Assembly: GCA_964502175.1 (NCBI GenBank)
Contig: CAZCVE010000046.1
Span: 1 to 64,000, forward strand
Direction of reading: 5' to 3'
Length of the DNA: 64,000 nucleotides
DNA from: JAFLCL01 sp964502175
GTDB lineage: Bacteria; Myxococcota_A; Polyangia; Polyangiales; Sandaracinaceae
Below the pieces are notes generated by a model. The model searched no databases, had not been told where the DNA came from, and worked only from the letters and a program-made list of their open reading frames with translations. Position 1 is the stretch's first letter. Every line of letters begins with the position of its first letter. The position numbers were made by a program, and so were the translations under genes. Below are positions 33,478 to 42,277 of this stretch, piece after piece.

Positions 33478-35616
33478 ATGAACGCGTTCGATCGACTGAC
33501 GCCAGCGCTGCAGTACCAGATCGTCGAGACGCTCGGCTTTCGATCCCTCCGGCCAGTGCAAGAGCAGACGATCGACGCGGTGCTCGCCGGCGACAACTGT
33601 GTGGTGCTTGCGCCCACCGCAGGAGGAAAGACCGAGGCCGCGTTCTTCCCAGTGATCTCGGAGATCGACCGGGTCAACGCCGCGCCCGTGTCCACGCTCT
33701 ACATCTCGCCCATCCGGGCCCTGCTCAACAATCAAGAGTCGCGGGCCGAGCGCTATGCAGGCCTGGTCGGACGGACGGCCACGAAGTGGCATGGAGACAT
33801 CACCGAGGGACAGCGCCGTGCCTTCCTCGCGCGGCCGACTGACATCCTCCTCACGACGCCCGAGTCGCTCGAAGCCATGATGATCAGCGAGCGCGTGGCC
33901 ACCGGAGAGATCTTCCGGAGCCTGCGCTTCGTGATCATCGACGAGGTCCACGCGTTCGCCGGCGACGATCGAGGAGCCCACCTCGCGGCCGTCATCGAGC
34001 GCCTCGCGGGCGTGACGGGCCGCGACGTCCAGCGCATCGGTCTGTCGGCGACGGTGGGCAACCCCGAACGGATCCTCGATTGGATGCAGGGCGGCTCGAC
34101 ACGACCCAAGCGCCTCGTGAACCCCGGAGGCGCGCGCAAGGTTCCTGAGATCCAGGTCGACTTCGTGGGCTCGGTGCCCAACGCGGCCAAGGTCGTAGGC
34201 GCGCTCCACCGTGGTGAGAAGCGCCTCCTCTTCACCGACTCACGCAAGACGGCGGAGGAGTGCGGCAAGGCGCTCGTCGCCGAGGGGATCCAGGCCTTCG
34301 TCACGCACGGCTCGCTCTCGCTCGCGGAGCGCAAAGAAGCCGAGCGCATGTTCGAGACGGGCGAGGACTGCGTGATCGTCGCGACCAGCGTCCTGGAGCT
34401 CGGCATCGACGTCGGGGACCTCGATCGCGTCCTCCAGCTCGACGCGCCTGCGGCGGTCGCGAGCTTCCTCCAGCGGATGGGCCGTACGGGCCGCCGAGAG
34501 GGGGCGCGTCCCAACTGCTTGTTTCTCTGCACACGCGACCCGATGGTCGTGCAGGCGATGGCGATCGTGTCGCTCTCGCAGCGAGGTTGGGTCGAGTCCA
34601 TCCACGCCTCGACGAATGCAGCGCACGTCTACGCGCAGCAGGTGATGTCGATCGCCGTGATGCACAAGGGCACCTCCGCGGAGCAGATCGACAGCGACCT
34701 CGGGCACACCGGTGCGTTCTCGGACCTCGATGCGTCGGCGCGCGGGGCGATCCGCGAGCACATGCTCACGCGCGAGATCCTCGCCGATCACGACGGCAAG
34801 CTGTGGCTCGGCCCCGAGGGTGAGCGCCTCTACGCGCGCGCGGGCTTCCGCGACCTCTATGCAGTGTTCTCGGCGCCTCGGCTCATCCGCGTGCTCCACC
34901 ACACGAACGAGGTGGGCACCGTGGACGCGCAGTTCCTCGCGACCCTGCTCGAGAAGCGAGACGAGCGCGCGGTCTTCGGTGGCTTCGTGCTCGCGGGCCG
35001 TGCGTGGGAGGTGAGCCACGTCGACTGGCAGCGGGGAAAGGCCACGGTGGTCCCAGCCTCGGATGCGTTCGCACCGCGCTGGACGGGCAATGCGCGCTTT
35101 CTCTCGTACGAGCTCTGCCAGGAGATCCGCGGTCACCTCGCGTCGCAGGAGGAGCCCGGCTGGCTCACGCCGCGCGCGAAGAACGCGCTTCGCATGGAGC
35201 GTGCGTCGCACGGCTTCCTCCGAGACGAAGACAGCGCGCTCATCGAGTCCACGGGCGAGATCTCTTGGTGGACGTTCGCCGGTGGCGCGGCGAACCTCGT
35301 GCTCGCCCGTCTCCTCGAGCGCTCGGTCGGCGAGAAGATCAGCTCGAGCAACTTCCGCCTCACGTTCCGCGGGCACGCCGCCGAGAGTCTCGCGAGAGTC
35401 CGCGCCGCACTCGACGAGCTCCACGCCGCCGGGCGCCCGACCGTCCAGGACGCCCACGAGCTCGCATCGCTCGCCGCCAAGCAGCGCCTGAGCAAGTTCG
35501 AGCCGTGTCTCCCCGAGCCCGCCCTGCGCGCGCTCCAAGCCGAGAAGCTCTTCGATCTCGAGGGCGCCAAGCGCGCACTGGCGGAGCGCCGTCCTCGGCC
35601 GCCCGAGTCCCTGTAA
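33478..35616 (+). CDS. brxHI: BREX helicase BrxHI (Lhr-like DEAD/DEAH)
   Basis: A 712-aa superfamily-2 helicase. Motifs in order: Q-motif-like LRPVQEQTIDAVLAGDN, Walker A LAPTAGGKTEAAF, ISPIRALLNNQ (Ia), TTPESLE, DEVH box in FVIIDEVHAFAGDDRG, SAT in IGLSATVGNP, IVATSVLELGIDVGDLD and QRMGRTGRREGARP. The C-terminal half is the Lhr-like domain (FGGFVLAGRAWEVSHVDW, ISWWTFAGGAANLVLARLLE). ATG 33478 begins MNAFDRLTPALQYQIVETLG, the expected N-terminus; longer in-frame starts run through the brxD end and look non-coding. It closes the BREX operon. A 150-bp gap follows. Confidence 0.9.
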   Translation: MNAFDRLTPALQYQIVETLGFRSLRPVQEQTIDAVLAGDNCVVLAPTAGGKTEAAFFPVISEIDRVNAAPVSTLYISPIRALLNNQESRAERYAGLVGRTATKWHGDITEGQRRAFLARPTDILLTTPESLEAMMISERVATGEIFRSLRFVIIDEVHAFAGDDRGAHLAAVIERLAGVTGRDVQRIGLSATVGNPERILDWMQGGSTRPKRLVNPGGARKVPEIQVDFVGSVPNAAKVVGALHRGEKRLLFTDSRKTAEECGKALVAEGIQAFVTHGSLSLAERKEAERMFETGEDCVIVATSVLELGIDVGDLDRVLQLDAPAAVASFLQRMGRTGRREGARPNCLFLCTRDPMVVQAMAIVSLSQRGWVESIHASTNAAHVYAQQVMSIAVMHKGTSAEQIDSDLGHTGAFSDLDASARGAIREHMLTREILADHDGKLWLGPEGERLYARAGFRDLYAVFSAPRLIRVLHHTNEVGTVDAQFLATLLEKRDERAVFGGFVLAGRAWEVSHVDWQRGKATVVPASDAFAPRWTGNARFLSYELCQEIRGHLASQEEPGWLTPRAKNALRMERASHGFLRDEDSALIESTGEISWWTFAGGAANLVLARLLERSVGEKISSSNFRLTFRGHAAESLARVRAALDELHAAGRPTVQDAHELASLAAKQRLSKFEPCLPEPALRALQAEKLFDLEGAKRALAERRPRPPESL

Positions 35617-35768
35617 CATTCCGCTCACGGCGCATTCGGGACGGCGGCGCGGATTTCTTGCGACGCGGCTGAGCCGTTCTCGGGCGCTCGTCGGACAATC
35701 GGGGAGCGGAGGCGCGGCCGCACGACGATCGGGTCGCACGGCGCGCGCAGCATCCGCAGGAGGGATCC

Positions 35769-38700
35769 GTGCCAGAGACCGACGAACGGCCGCGCTGCGA
35801 GACGCGCTTGGCCGTCCTCATCGCCACCAAGAATCGAACGAGCGAGCTCGCGAGCCGGGCGCTTCCTTCGGTCATCGCCCAGACCCGGAGGCCCGACTTC
35901 CTCGTCGTCGTGGACGACTCCGACCGACGCTTCCGCGACGACAACCGCCGTGTGGTGACGGATGCGGGCACCGGGCGCATGCGGGTCAAGTACCTCGAGA
36001 ACGATCGGACTCCCGGCGCGAGCGGTGCGTGGAACGTCGGTCTCGACTGGCTCCAGCGCGAGGTCGAGGACCCGCGCGACATCTACGTCGCGATCCTCGA
36101 CGACGATGATCGCTGGGAGCCCAGCTACCTCGCGCGGTGCGCGACGACCGCAGCATCGGACGACCTCGACGTGGTCGCTGCCGATCTCGTGCGACACGAG
36201 TCGCTCACTGGAGGCGGGGCGGTGTTGACCGCGCCCGAGGCGCTGCTCGCGCGACAGTTCCTCACGACGAACCCACACATCCAGGGGTCCAACCTCTTCG
36301 TGCGCCTCTCGACGCTCCTCGCCGCGGGCCTCTTCGACGAGGCGCTGCCGAGCACGACTGACCGTGATCTGTGCATCCGTCTCGCAGACCTCGGTGGCGT
36401 TCGGTACTCGCGGATCCCCGAACCGCTCGTGCACCACTACGCGGAGCCCGGACGCCCCCGGCTCTCGAACGCAGCGTCCGAGACCAAGCTGCAGGGGCTC
36501 ACTGCCTTCTTCCGCAAGTACAGCAGCCGCATGACCACCGACGAGGTGGCTGCGTTCACCGAGCGGGCGCGTCGTCTCTTCGGCTGGGAGGAGCCGACCG
36601 CGATCAGCACAGCACGCCCGCAGGCAACGCGTGAGCCCGTGGTCGACGGCTCCTTGTCCCTGATCGTCGGTGTCATCGTGACGTCCTCCCGCGCAGCAGA
36701 GTGCCGACCGCTCATCGACGCCGTGAGTCGCCTTCGCGCTGATCCGCGCCTCGGGCACATCGAGGTGCTGCTCCTCGAGAACGGCTCGAGCGAGCACGTC
36801 GGTGCGCTGATGAGGGTCGTGACCAGCGCGCGCGAGACGGGGCTCGGCTGCTTCGTCATCCCCCCCGAGCAGCAGCGAGCCGACGCGTTCGCGGGCTGCT
36901 TCGGTGCGCCGTTCGAGCGGGGCTGCGATCGCGTGAGCATCGCGACGGCTCGCACGATGCTCCAGGTCTACCTCTACGAGCTCGCGCTTCGGCGTCCCGG
37001 TGCCGTCGTGTGGATCCTCGACGAAGACGTGCAGCTCGAGACATTGACGTGGCGTCCCGACACGGGTGTGGTCGCGGCGCCGCTCCCCCTCGTCGACACG
37101 CTCCTGCGCCTGCGCGCGCTCGACGTGGATGTCGCGATCGGCGCGGTGACCGACGCGCCGCCGCTGCCCTTCGCCTCGTGCATGCGCACGCAGCTCGTGG
37201 ACGCACACCACAACCTCGCGTGGCTCGGAGCCCTCGCGCCCGACACTCGCTTTCCCGACAGAAGCCCGGAGAACATGGATCTCCGCGCGCGCTGCGAGGA
37301 CTACTACTACGACCTCTCGCGCCGCGAGACGGATCATCTCGAGACGCCCTTCTGGTTCGTCGCTTCGATGCCGGAGGCGAGCGTGCGCGCAGCGTTTCTC
37401 GAGATGGTGGGGCGGCTCCCGCGCATCCTGGCCGGCGAGCAGGTGTTTCGTCCGCTGGTCCTCGACGCGGCCGTCGATCCCGTCGACGCGCGACGGCCCT
37501 CCGTTCACCGCGGCGGGAACACCTTCGTGTTCGATACCGAGGCGCTGCGCGACTTCTCGAACGCCGTTCCGCAGATCGAGGGTCAAAGCACGCGAAGGTC
37601 GGACATGGTGTGGAGCCTCCTCAATCGCTACGTCGGCGGGCGGACGGTGGTGAAGGTCCCACTCGCGGTGCGGCAGGACCGAAGTCGCGAGGTGCGCGGA
37701 ACGCTCGATCTCGACAAGCTCTGTCGGGACATCCAGGGCTTTGCGCTCTATTCGGCGCTCGAGACGCTGTTCCTGCAGAAGCTCGAGGATCACCGTGGCG
37801 AGGGCCATCCTGGCGTCCCCGAGCTCACAGCGCTCTCGGACCAGGACGTGTCGTACGCTGTACGCAAGTTCCGGAAGTACCTGCGAGAGCGAACCGCCGC
37901 GTTCGTGCTCGCCTTTCACCGCGCTGCCGGTCTCACGCGCGCACTCGCTCGCTACGTCGATCCCCACGAGGGCTGGTGGTGGCTACGCGACGCGACGTGC
38001 GCGCGCGCCGTCGAAGGCCTGAAGAGCCTGCTCGAGGTGCTTCGGCAGGAGTATGACCTCTCTCGTCTCGCTGCGTTCCGCTCGCAAGTCGAGGACGTGA
38101 GCGACCAGGTGGTGCGCGAGTACCTCACAGGTCTCGCAGCGGAGGTCACCCGCCGCCGCGATCAAGCGCCTCGGAGCACGGTTCCCTGGGTGAACCACCA
38201 GCGCATCGACAACGCGAGAGCGTGGGTCGCGCGCGAGTGCGGCATCGATTCGACGCGTGCGATGGCGCTGGGTCATCTCGGCAGCGGCTCGGAGGCGGTC
38301 GTGTTCACGGACGGCGCGACTGTCTTCAAGTGTGTGGACTACTGGAAGACCCGCGAGCCCGGCGACTCGTTGGCGTTCCTCGAGTCACAGGTCGGTCGGT
38401 GGCATGGGGCGACCGCGCTCTATCCGATCAGCTCCGTACGCCGCTCCGGCATGCGCGTCGTTCTCTCGTACCCGTACGAGCCCTCGGAGCCCTACAGGGG
38501 CGGGCACGGACGCGGGCTCATCGACCTTCTGCGAGATTGCCGACGGTTCGGGCTCGTGTGCTCCAACATCCACCCCGACAACCTCGTCGTCGCAGACGGT
38601 GTCGTGAAGCTGATCGACTACGGGTCGGACCTCCATCCATTCACGGAGGTCGGCTTTCGCCGGATGGCGCGGCGCGCGTTCCTCACGCTTCGCCATGCGG

Positions 38701-39500
38701 CGCACCCCGAGCTCAAGTCCCTCATGCGTCGCTCCATCGAGGACGAAGGGATCCCCGAGATGGAGGGCTTCGCGCACTTCTCGGAGGCGGTGAGCCCGCC
38801 GCCGAACGAGGCGCTCGTAGATGTGCGGCTCGTGGAGATGGTGGAAGCCCGGGGTGCCGAGACGATCCTCGACCTCGGGTGTGGCACCGGCCGGCTCGTC
38901 GGAAGACTGGCGCGCCCGGGTCGGCGCGTGTTCGGCCATGACCCAGACCCGGCGCTCCGCGATCGATGGCAGCACGAGCAGGAGGCCGCTGCGGCGGCGG
39001 GACACGAGGCATCCGCGATCTCGTTCCTCGACGTTGCTGCCTTCGAATCCCTCGAGAAGGAACGATTCGATGTCGTCGTCTGCTCCCTCGTGCTCTGTAT
39101 CCTGCGAGATCACGAGGCCTCGTCCCTGCTTCGCCGCGCCGCCGAGCTGGTCGCCGCGGATGGAGAGCTTCTGCTGGCTGTCTGCAATCCACGAGCGGTG
39201 GGCCTCCCGAGCGTGCGGCAGCGACGTCGACTCCCGCCCGACTGGCAGTCTCGATCGACCTTCGAGTACTCGAAGACGATGGTCTCGACCGGTCGAGAAC
39301 GTGCAGAGGTGCACCGATCCGAGGACGCCTACCGAGGGATGCTCGCGCTCGCGGGATGGGAGACCTTCGCGGTCGAAGAGACGCCGGCGCAGGGACCTGC
39401 GGAGCTCGAGTACGGCTCCGACTTCTTGCTCCTTCGCTGTCGGCGGGCTGCCAACGGGGCGTCTGCCAACGGGGCGTCTGCCAACGGGGCGTCGCGATGA
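35769..39500 (+). CDS. Multidomain glycosyltransferase / kinase-like / methyltransferase protein
   Basis: A 1243-aa fusion. The first domain is a GT2 glycosyltransferase: LAVLIATKNRTSELASRALP, VVDDSDRRF, GASGAWNVGLDWL, and the DXD-type ILDDDDRWEPSY (Asp 111-114). A second GT-A-like domain starts near residue 295 (SLIVGVIVTSSRAAECRPLI, VWILDEDVQLETL). Around residue 835 a kinase-like fold begins: HLGSGSEAVVF, ATVFKCVDYW, NIHPDNLVV and VKLIDYGSD. The end is a SAM methyltransferase (ETILDLGCGTGRLVGRLARP, FDVVVCSLVLCILRDHE). GTG 35769 has AGGAGGG upstream. Its stop overlaps the LOG-family gene by ATGA. Likely work is building and decorating a surface sugar; the chemistry is inferred. Confidence 0.85.
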   Translation: MPETDERPRCETRLAVLIATKNRTSELASRALPSVIAQTRRPDFLVVVDDSDRRFRDDNRRVVTDAGTGRMRVKYLENDRTPGASGAWNVGLDWLQREVEDPRDIYVAILDDDDRWEPSYLARCATTAASDDLDVVAADLVRHESLTGGGAVLTAPEALLARQFLTTNPHIQGSNLFVRLSTLLAAGLFDEALPSTTDRDLCIRLADLGGVRYSRIPEPLVHHYAEPGRPRLSNAASETKLQGLTAFFRKYSSRMTTDEVAAFTERARRLFGWEEPTAISTARPQATREPVVDGSLSLIVGVIVTSSRAAECRPLIDAVSRLRADPRLGHIEVLLLENGSSEHVGALMRVVTSARETGLGCFVIPPEQQRADAFAGCFGAPFERGCDRVSIATARTMLQVYLYELALRRPGAVVWILDEDVQLETLTWRPDTGVVAAPLPLVDTLLRLRALDVDVAIGAVTDAPPLPFASCMRTQLVDAHHNLAWLGALAPDTRFPDRSPENMDLRARCEDYYYDLSRRETDHLETPFWFVASMPEASVRAAFLEMVGRLPRILAGEQVFRPLVLDAAVDPVDARRPSVHRGGNTFVFDTEALRDFSNAVPQIEGQSTRRSDMVWSLLNRYVGGRTVVKVPLAVRQDRSREVRGTLDLDKLCRDIQGFALYSALETLFLQKLEDHRGEGHPGVPELTALSDQDVSYAVRKFRKYLRERTAAFVLAFHRAAGLTRALARYVDPHEGWWWLRDATCARAVEGLKSLLEVLRQEYDLSRLAAFRSQVEDVSDQVVREYLTGLAAEVTRRRDQAPRSTVPWVNHQRIDNARAWVARECGIDSTRAMALGHLGSGSEAVVFTDGATVFKCVDYWKTREPGDSLAFLESQVGRWHGATALYPISSVRRSGMRVVLSYPYEPSEPYRGGHGRGLIDLLRDCRRFGLVCSNIHPDNLVVADGVVKLIDYGSDLHPFTEVGFRRMARRAFLTLRHAAHPELKSLMRRSIEDEGIPEMEGFAHFSEAVSPPPNEALVDVRLVEMVEARGAETILDLGCGTGRLVGRLARPGRRVFGHDPDPALRDRWQHEQEAAAAAGHEASAISFLDVAAFESLEKERFDVVVCSLVLCILRDHEASSLLRRAAELVAADGELLLAVCNPRAVGLPSVRQRRRLPPDWQSRSTFEYSKTMVSTGRERAEVHRSEDAYRGMLALAGWETFAVEETPAQGPAELEYGSDFLLLRCRRAANGASANGASANGASR
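39448..39492 (+). repeat. Triple 15-bp tandem repeat at the gene end
   Basis: CTGCCAACGGGGCGT occurs three times in a row and encodes repeated Ala-Asn-Gly-Ala-Ser just before the stop of the glycosyltransferase fusion. Units are identical, so copy number probably varies between strains. Confidence 0.8.
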
Positions 39501-40045
39501 CCGCCGCGAGACGTTGGATCGCTGCAGTGATCGGGAGCGCGCGCGCCACGCTGGAGGAAGAAGCCACCGCAGCCGCGCTCGGGGATCTCGCCGTGGGACG
39601 TGGCTTTCGGATCGCGACGGGCGGCCTCGGCGGGGTCATGCGAGCGGCGTCACGCGGCGCGCGCTTGTCTCGGAGCCATCAGAGCGGAGACGTCATCGGG
39701 ATCTTGCCCACGTACGACGCGAGTCAGGCCAACGAGTTCGTCGAGGTGCCGATCTGCACAGGCCTCAACCATGCGCGGAATCTGGTGCTCGTCGCCACGG
39801 CGGACGTCGTCTTCGTGATCGGTGGTCGCAGCGGGACGTTGAGCGAGATGGCGCTGGCGTGGCAGCTCGGCAAGCCCGTGATCGCTGTCGGCGTTGCGCA
39901 GGGCTGGGGAACCCTGCTCGCGGGCACGGCCTTGGACGATCGCCGCGAAGACATTGTGCACGGCCCATGCGATCCCACCCGCGCGATCGAGCTCGCGCAC
40001 GAGCTGCTCTCTCTGCCTCGCCCGGCGCCGAAGGGGTTCGGATGA
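39497..40045 (+). CDS. LOG/TIGR00725-family Rossmann protein
   Basis: A 182-aa protein of the TIGR00725 ('possible lysine decarboxylase') group within the LOG superfamily. It has IAAVIGSARATLEEEATAAA, the glycine-rich RIATGGLGGVMRAASRGARL, GDVIGILPTYDASQAN, and DVVFVIGGRSGTLSEMALAW followed by KPVIAVG. These are the phosphate/nucleotide-binding signatures of the family. ATG 39497 overlaps the stop of the fusion gene (ATGA), and its own stop overlaps the deacetylase ATG, so the three genes form one operon. The substrate is unknown. Confidence 0.8.
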   Translation: MTAARRWIAAVIGSARATLEEEATAAALGDLAVGRGFRIATGGLGGVMRAASRGARLSRSHQSGDVIGILPTYDASQANEFVEVPICTGLNHARNLVLVATADVVFVIGGRSGTLSEMALAWQLGKPVIAVGVAQGWGTLLAGTALDDRREDIVHGPCDPTRAIELAHELLSLPRPAPKGFG

Positions 40046-40950
40046 ACCAGGGACTCACGATCCTCTGCTACCACCGCGTGCTCCCCGAGGACGCCCGGAG
40101 GGGTGCGGGTCGCCCGTACTTCGCCCGAGGCACCGCTGTCTCCGAGCGGGCGTTCGCAGCGCAGATCGAACAGCTCGCCAGCGAGCTCGACGTTCTCGAC
40201 GAGGCCGGTGTCGTGGATTGGCTGGAGGGTCGCCGTTCGCGAGCACGTCCCGCGTGCTGGCTGACGTTCGACGATGGCTACTGCGACGTCATCACCCACG
40301 CCGCACCGATCCTCGCGCGACTCGGTGTGCCTGCGACGCTCTTCGTGGCCACCGACGTGCTCGAGCACGGGGCATCACTCCCTGCCGATCGCTGGTACGC
40401 CACGATGGGTGCTCGCACCCGCGTGCGCGGGGCGCTGCCCGGGCCCGAGGGTGAGTGGCGTTTCGATCTGGATCGAGCGGAGGACTACGCGCGCCTCATC
40501 GATGGCCCAGAGAAGCGCCGGTACCTACGGTGCGCTCCGCACGAGCGCGCCGCGCTGCTCGCGCAATTGGCGGAGGCCCTCGCCGCACCGCCGATCGGGC
40601 ATCTGCGCGACCTCTACCTCCGCATCGACGACCTGACGCGCCTCGCTCGCGCGGGCTGGAACATCGGGAGCCACACGCGATCGCATCCGCTGCTGACGAC
40701 TTGCAGCATGGACATCGTCACCGCGGAGCTGTCCGGGTCTCGCGACTTCCTCCGGTCACTGGGCATCGAGGCCAGGTCGCTCGCGTACCCAGACGGCGCC
40801 TGGAGCGAGCTCGTCGCCTCGCGCGCGGCAGACACGGGCTACGACCTCGCCGTCACGCTGGACCGAGGGATTGCCACCGGCCGATCCTCGAAGCTCGCGC
40901 TGCCGCGTCTCCTGGTCTCGACCGACCGGCCGCAGCTCGACCTTACGTGA
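40042..40950 (+). CDS. Polysaccharide deacetylase (NodB-type)
   Basis: A 302-aa carbohydrate esterase family 4 protein. LTILCYHRVLP opens the fold; ACWLTFDDGYCDVITHAAPI is motif 1 with the metal/catalytic Asp pair; LARLGVPATLFVATDVLEHG follows; WNIGSHTRSHPLLTT is motif 2 (His-x3-His metal site); and SLAYPDGAWSELV is motif 3. It has no signal peptide, which fits a cytoplasmic or lipid-linked sugar substrate. ATG 40042 overlaps the upstream stop (ATGA). With the glycosyltransferase fusion it probably modifies a glycan. Confidence 0.88.
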   Translation: MNQGLTILCYHRVLPEDARRGAGRPYFARGTAVSERAFAAQIEQLASELDVLDEAGVVDWLEGRRSRARPACWLTFDDGYCDVITHAAPILARLGVPATLFVATDVLEHGASLPADRWYATMGARTRVRGALPGPEGEWRFDLDRAEDYARLIDGPEKRRYLRCAPHERAALLAQLAEALAAPPIGHLRDLYLRIDDLTRLARAGWNIGSHTRSHPLLTTCSMDIVTAELSGSRDFLRSLGIEARSLAYPDGAWSELVASRAADTGYDLAVTLDRGIATGRSSKLALPRLLVSTDRPQLDLT

Positions 40951-41076
40951 CCTGACGCTCGGCGACAGGCTTGCCGGGTCCAGTAACGCTGAAGAATTCC
41001 ATGAAGCATCGCGGCTCTTTACGTCCGCTTCGGCAACGCCCATCCGCCCGTGAGGTCCGCGGCATTGCGTGCCCTC

Positions 41077-41094
41077 GTCACCCCTGGGGGTGAC
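41077..41094. promoter_or_regulatory. Perfect palindrome GTCACCCC-TG-GGGGTGAC upstream of a regulator
   Basis: An 8-bp perfect inverted repeat with a 2-bp spacer, 46 bp before the ATG of the receiver-HTH gene. It shares the GGGGTGAC half with the directional elements in the defence island but is fully symmetric, as expected for a dimeric repressor site. Autoregulation by the following gene is one possibility. Confidence 0.5.
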
Positions 41095-41140
41095 ACAGAT
41101 CACACGAAACTCTTCGCCTCGTCGGCCGACAAAGGCGACC

Positions 41141-41947
41141 ATGACCGACGAGATGCGACCGGCTGCGCGCGGGGTGACGCCCGCAGAACCTCCAAAGACC
41201 CGAGCGAAACGCCCTCGGTTGGGCCCGAGCATCGGCTGGGTGCTCGCGGTGGACGACGATCCTTCGTGGACGAAGCTGCTCGAGAGCCGGCTGCGGGATC
41301 TGGTGCGTGTGGTCGTCGCCAACCGCGTGCTGGACGCAAGCTACGCACTCGAGGCCCCCGGCCTCGTGGCCGCCATCGTCGACGGGGTGCTCGACCACCG
41401 CAACGACCGGCCGGACGGCATCGACGAGGTCGCCATCCCGGCGAAGCGCCGATACCCAGACGCTCAGATCTGGGTCGTGACGAGCGTGTGCCCGATGGAT
41501 GCGCTGCGCCGTGCCCAACGCGCAGGATGTCTCATCGCCACGAAAGACGTCCGCGTCGAAGAGATTCGCCGCATGGCCAAGGAGTGGCGCGCCGTGGCCC
41601 GCGTGACCGACGCGGCAACGGCCAGAATCGAGCGCTTCCTGCAGGAATTCATGTCACACGGCGTGTTGACGATCCCGCAGGCCGAGCACGTTCGCCTCGC
41701 GGCGCGAGGCGCGAGCAATGTCGAGATCGCGCGCGAGCTCGAGTGCTCCACGCAGTCGATCGAGGCTATGTCGCGGCGCATCCAGCGTGCGACGGGGCTC
41801 ACGACCAAGGGCTTCGCACACGAGCTGTGTCGCGGGACGATCCGACTGCCAGGCACCGTCTCCTCCACGCGGATGGATGACCTTCTGCACGGTGGTCCGG
41901 CCACTGGCGCGCATCCGATCCGTCGCGGCGACGACGACGTTGGGTGA
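41141..41947 (+). CDS. Response-regulator-like protein with LuxR-type HTH
   Basis: A 268-aa protein. After a basic Pro-rich start, residues about 27-150 resemble a receiver domain: GWVLAVDDDPSWTKLLESRL (acidic pocket), LVAAIVDGVLDH (candidate phospho-Asp), QIWVVTSVCPMDALR (Thr/Ser) and GCLIATKDV (Lys). Residues about 165-225 form a helix-turn-helix of the LuxR kind (IPQAEHVRLAARGASNVEIA, RELECSTQSIEAMSRRIQRA). ATG 41141 follows AAAGG. It has no histidine kinase partner in the window. As the only clear transcription factor here it is a candidate for the shared elements; that is inference. A hairpin covers its stop codon. Confidence 0.7.
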   Translation: MTDEMRPAARGVTPAEPPKTRAKRPRLGPSIGWVLAVDDDPSWTKLLESRLRDLVRVVVANRVLDASYALEAPGLVAAIVDGVLDHRNDRPDGIDEVAIPAKRRYPDAQIWVVTSVCPMDALRRAQRAGCLIATKDVRVEEIRRMAKEWRAVARVTDAATARIERFLQEFMSHGVLTIPQAEHVRLAARGASNVEIARELECSTQSIEAMSRRIQRATGLTTKGFAHELCRGTIRLPGTVSSTRMDDLLHGGPATGAHPIRRGDDDVG

Positions 41948-41961
41948 CATCTACCCAACGT
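41937..41961. terminator. Perfect 9-bp hairpin at the regulator's stop codon
   Basis: ACGTTGGGT (41937-41945) pairs with ACCCAACGT (41953-41961) across a 7-nt loop, with the TGA stop at the stem edge. It lacks a T-tract, so it may be a terminator or a protein-binding palindrome. Confidence 0.45.
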
Positions 41962-42277
41962 GCCGTTCATGAGACGCGACAATCGTGTGTACGCGACCCG
42001 CGTCACGACGATCTTCGTTGACGTGCACGTTGCGGCCGACGCAACGTCCCCTCGTCGTCGATGATCGACCCTTCGGTCGACGCTCCTCACGGCGGCGGGG
42101 CTCCTCGGTTTCTCGAGTGCGAGGTGGTGCGGTGGCGAAGTGCCTTCTGGCGGAGCGCGTTCGTTGCGACGTGAGTGAGGTGCTCCCTGCGAGCCCCGGA
42201 CCTCGGCTGTCGCGTCAGTTCGCCGCGTCCTGGGACGTCCTGCGGAGCGTCGTGTCTGTCGACGTACGGAGGCTCCG
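41962..42277. other. 316-bp gap without a recognised gene
   Basis: No supported coding frame is seen on either strand. A short inverted sequence around 42070-42085 (ACCCTTCGGTCGACG) is too weak to call. GGAGG at about 42268 is the ribosome site of the next gene. A promoter for the exported-protein operon presumably lies here. Confidence 0.3.

Noticed and set aside
34240..37967. Minus-strand frames of about 500 and 780 codons opposite brxHI and the glycosyltransferase fusion
   Set aside because: Both sit opposite genes with clear domain motifs and have no recognisable family, start signal or independent composition.
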